DNA of 64,000 bases from an uncultured Verrucomicrobiae bacterium (lineage in GTDB: Bacteria; Verrucomicrobiota; Verrucomicrobiia; Limisphaerales; AAA164-E04), in the NCBI GenBank assembly GCA_951813855.1, contig OX638380.1, forward strand, positions 1,876,876-1,940,875, read 5' to 3'. The notes under the pieces were generated by a model. That model was not told the origin of the DNA, searched no databases, and saw nothing but the letters and a program-made list of their open reading frames with translations. The position numbers and the translations under genes are program-made. Positions 63,042 to 64,000 of the stretch are shown piece by piece (position 1 is the first letter of the stretch; the number at the start of each line of letters is the position of its first letter).

Positions 63042-64000
63042 ATGACGACTGCAGCGGCCAAAGCCAGGCACCAGCAGTTAAGCGATCGCATCCAAGAATG
63101 CGATCATGCTTATTACGTTAAGGCCCAATCCTTGATCGACGACCGCGAATACGACCGACTTTTCAAAGAGTTACAGGAGTTGGAATCTCGGTTTCCCGCG
63201 CTGCTCACCCCAAATTCCCCGACCCAAAGAGTCGGCGGCGAAGTGCTGAAGGATTTTCCCGTAATCCAACATGAAATTCCGGTACTAAGCCTGAGAAACA
63301 TTAATTCTCACTCGGGTACCGAGAATTTCATCAATTCCGTATATCGAGAATCGCCCGAATTTTTTTTTTCCAATGCCACAAAACAATGGAACTGGACCGT
63401 CGAACCGAAAATCGACGGAGCCGCCATCACCTTAATCTACGAAACCGGCCACCTGACGATTGGAGCCACTCGGGGCACCAAGGGAAAGATCGGAAACGAT
63501 ATTACCGCCAATCTCAAAACTGTACGCACCATCCCCCTGAAGCTCGCTCCCCAGCTCGAAACCGTTCCCGATTTATTAGAGGTCCGTGGAGAAGTCTACA
63601 TGAGCAAAAACGATTTCGACCGGTTAAACGAACAACGGCTGCAAGCCGACGAAGACCCTTTAGCCAATCCTCGAAACGCTGCGGCCAGCACTGTGCTAAT
63701 GTTCGATTCGCAGGCCGTCGCCGCCCGTCCCTTGAATTTTATCGCCTACAACATTGTTCGTTGCGAACCCAAATCCCAATTCCCCGGCAATCAACTCGAC
63801 GTCTTGAAATATCTCAAGCGGGCCGGTTTCCGCATTCAGGAAAAGACCCATCTCTGCCGCACTTACGATGACATCCGCTTGACGATCGATCAATTGGAAC
63901 GAACCGCCTACCAACTAGATTACGAAACCGATGGGGCCGTCATTAAAATCAACCGGATCGACTACCGGACTAAAATCGGCCACACGGCCAAAGATCCCAA
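63042..64000 (+). CDS. ligA: NAD-dependent DNA ligase (partial, C-terminus outside window)
   Basis: The first 319 residues are visible. N-terminal Ia domain with HAYYVKAQSLIDDREYDRLF, adenylation domain with the active-site lysine K123 in WTVEPKIDGAA, then GATRGTKGKIGNDITANL, VRGEVYM, NPRNAAAST and YETDGAVIKINR. These are all the diagnostic LigA motifs. The enzyme seals nicks during replication and repair using NAD+. The rest of the protein (OB fold, zinc finger, HhH and BRCT domains) lies past the window's end. Confidence 0.95.
   Translation, partial: MTTAAAKARHQQLSDRIQECDHAYYVKAQSLIDDREYDRLFKELQELESRFPALLTPNSPTQRVGGEVLKDFPVIQHEIPVLSLRNINSHSGTENFINSVYRESPEFFFSNATKQWNWTVEPKIDGAAITLIYETGHLTIGATRGTKGKIGNDITANLKTVRTIPLKLAPQLETVPDLLEVRGEVYMSKNDFDRLNEQRLQADEDPLANPRNAAASTVLMFDSQAVAARPLNFIAYNIVRCEPKSQFPGNQLDVLKYLKRAGFRIQEKTHLCRTYDDIRLTIDQLERTAYQLDYETDGAVIKINRIDYRTKIGHTAKDP

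Noticed and set aside
1..64000. CRISPR arrays and prophage
   Set aside because: No regularly spaced direct repeats and no phage structural, integrase or lysis genes were seen.

Overview
The window looks like chromosome of a member of the Verrucomicrobiota, most likely the Limisphaerales/Pedosphaera side (old subdivision 3). This is inferred from gene content, not from a marker gene. Indicators are Planctomycetes/Verrucomicrobia-type cytochrome proteins (DUF1592, DUF1552, DUF1549/DUF1553), a short PEP-CTERM protein with the VPEP-like tail and RRKK end, an 'NAVGYV' type secreted protein, large CotH/lamin-tail and FG-GAP surface proteins, and a lysine-rich H1-like DNA-binding protein. Most of the sequence is GC-rich and densely coding. 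Promoters that can be read have the form TTGAC-N17-TAGnnT, and several sit so close to the start codon that the transcripts should be leaderless.

Region by region. 1-2.6 kb: the end of a secreted orphan and an H1-like/winged-helix protein. 2.8-14 kb: an AT-rich accessory island and IS graveyard. It holds an IS21 istA corpse, an ISAzo13 fragment, an old transposase split cleanly by an IS630 element, an ISNCY-type element with readable inverted repeats and target duplication, a pair of tandem orphan membrane-anchored proteins (one cut off by that element), an intact ISAzo13 transposase, a mosaic orphan membrane protein and an IS66 remnant. 14.2-20.2 kb: a minus-strand operon of DUF1592 cytochrome, DUF1552 and HEAT-repeat proteins. 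20.6-23.3 kb: a NUDIX protein and an MsbA-like ABC exporter with a terminator. 23.3-24.4 kb: non-coding, with a 446-bp inverted-repeat-bounded element.

24.4-34.5 kb: core metabolism and regulation. It carries citrate synthase, sucC and sucD, membrane proteins, a GNAT acetyltransferase, a zinc-ribbon protein, a PhoB/PhoR two-component pair, a Fur-family regulator and YgfZ. 34.9-41.3 kb: a DUF1549/DUF1553 cytochrome protein, a MidA-type methyltransferase, two secreted proteins, a terminator, tRNA-Glu(CTC) with a solo RelE-like gene just behind it, and an HNH endonuclease. 41.4-53.9 kb: one long plus-strand run of TPR/coiled-coil, YjbQ, FG-GAP, LplA-like and CotH proteins, then WbuC cupin, glycosyltransferase and FkbM methyltransferase, which suggests cell-surface glycan work. 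53.9-57 kb: a second accessory pocket with a decayed DUF433 antitoxin and an unrecognised 582-residue protein. 57-64 kb: an ELM1-type glycosyltransferase, then a secreted orphan, MlaE-MlaF-MlaD lipid transporter genes, TerC and the start of NAD-dependent DNA ligase.

No CRISPR array, rRNA, prophage or complete known defence system was seen. The best candidates for something undescribed are the 582-residue protein at 55.2 kb, the tandem orphan pair at 7.8-9.4 kb with its unusual IS junction, and the H1-like protein at 2.07 kb.
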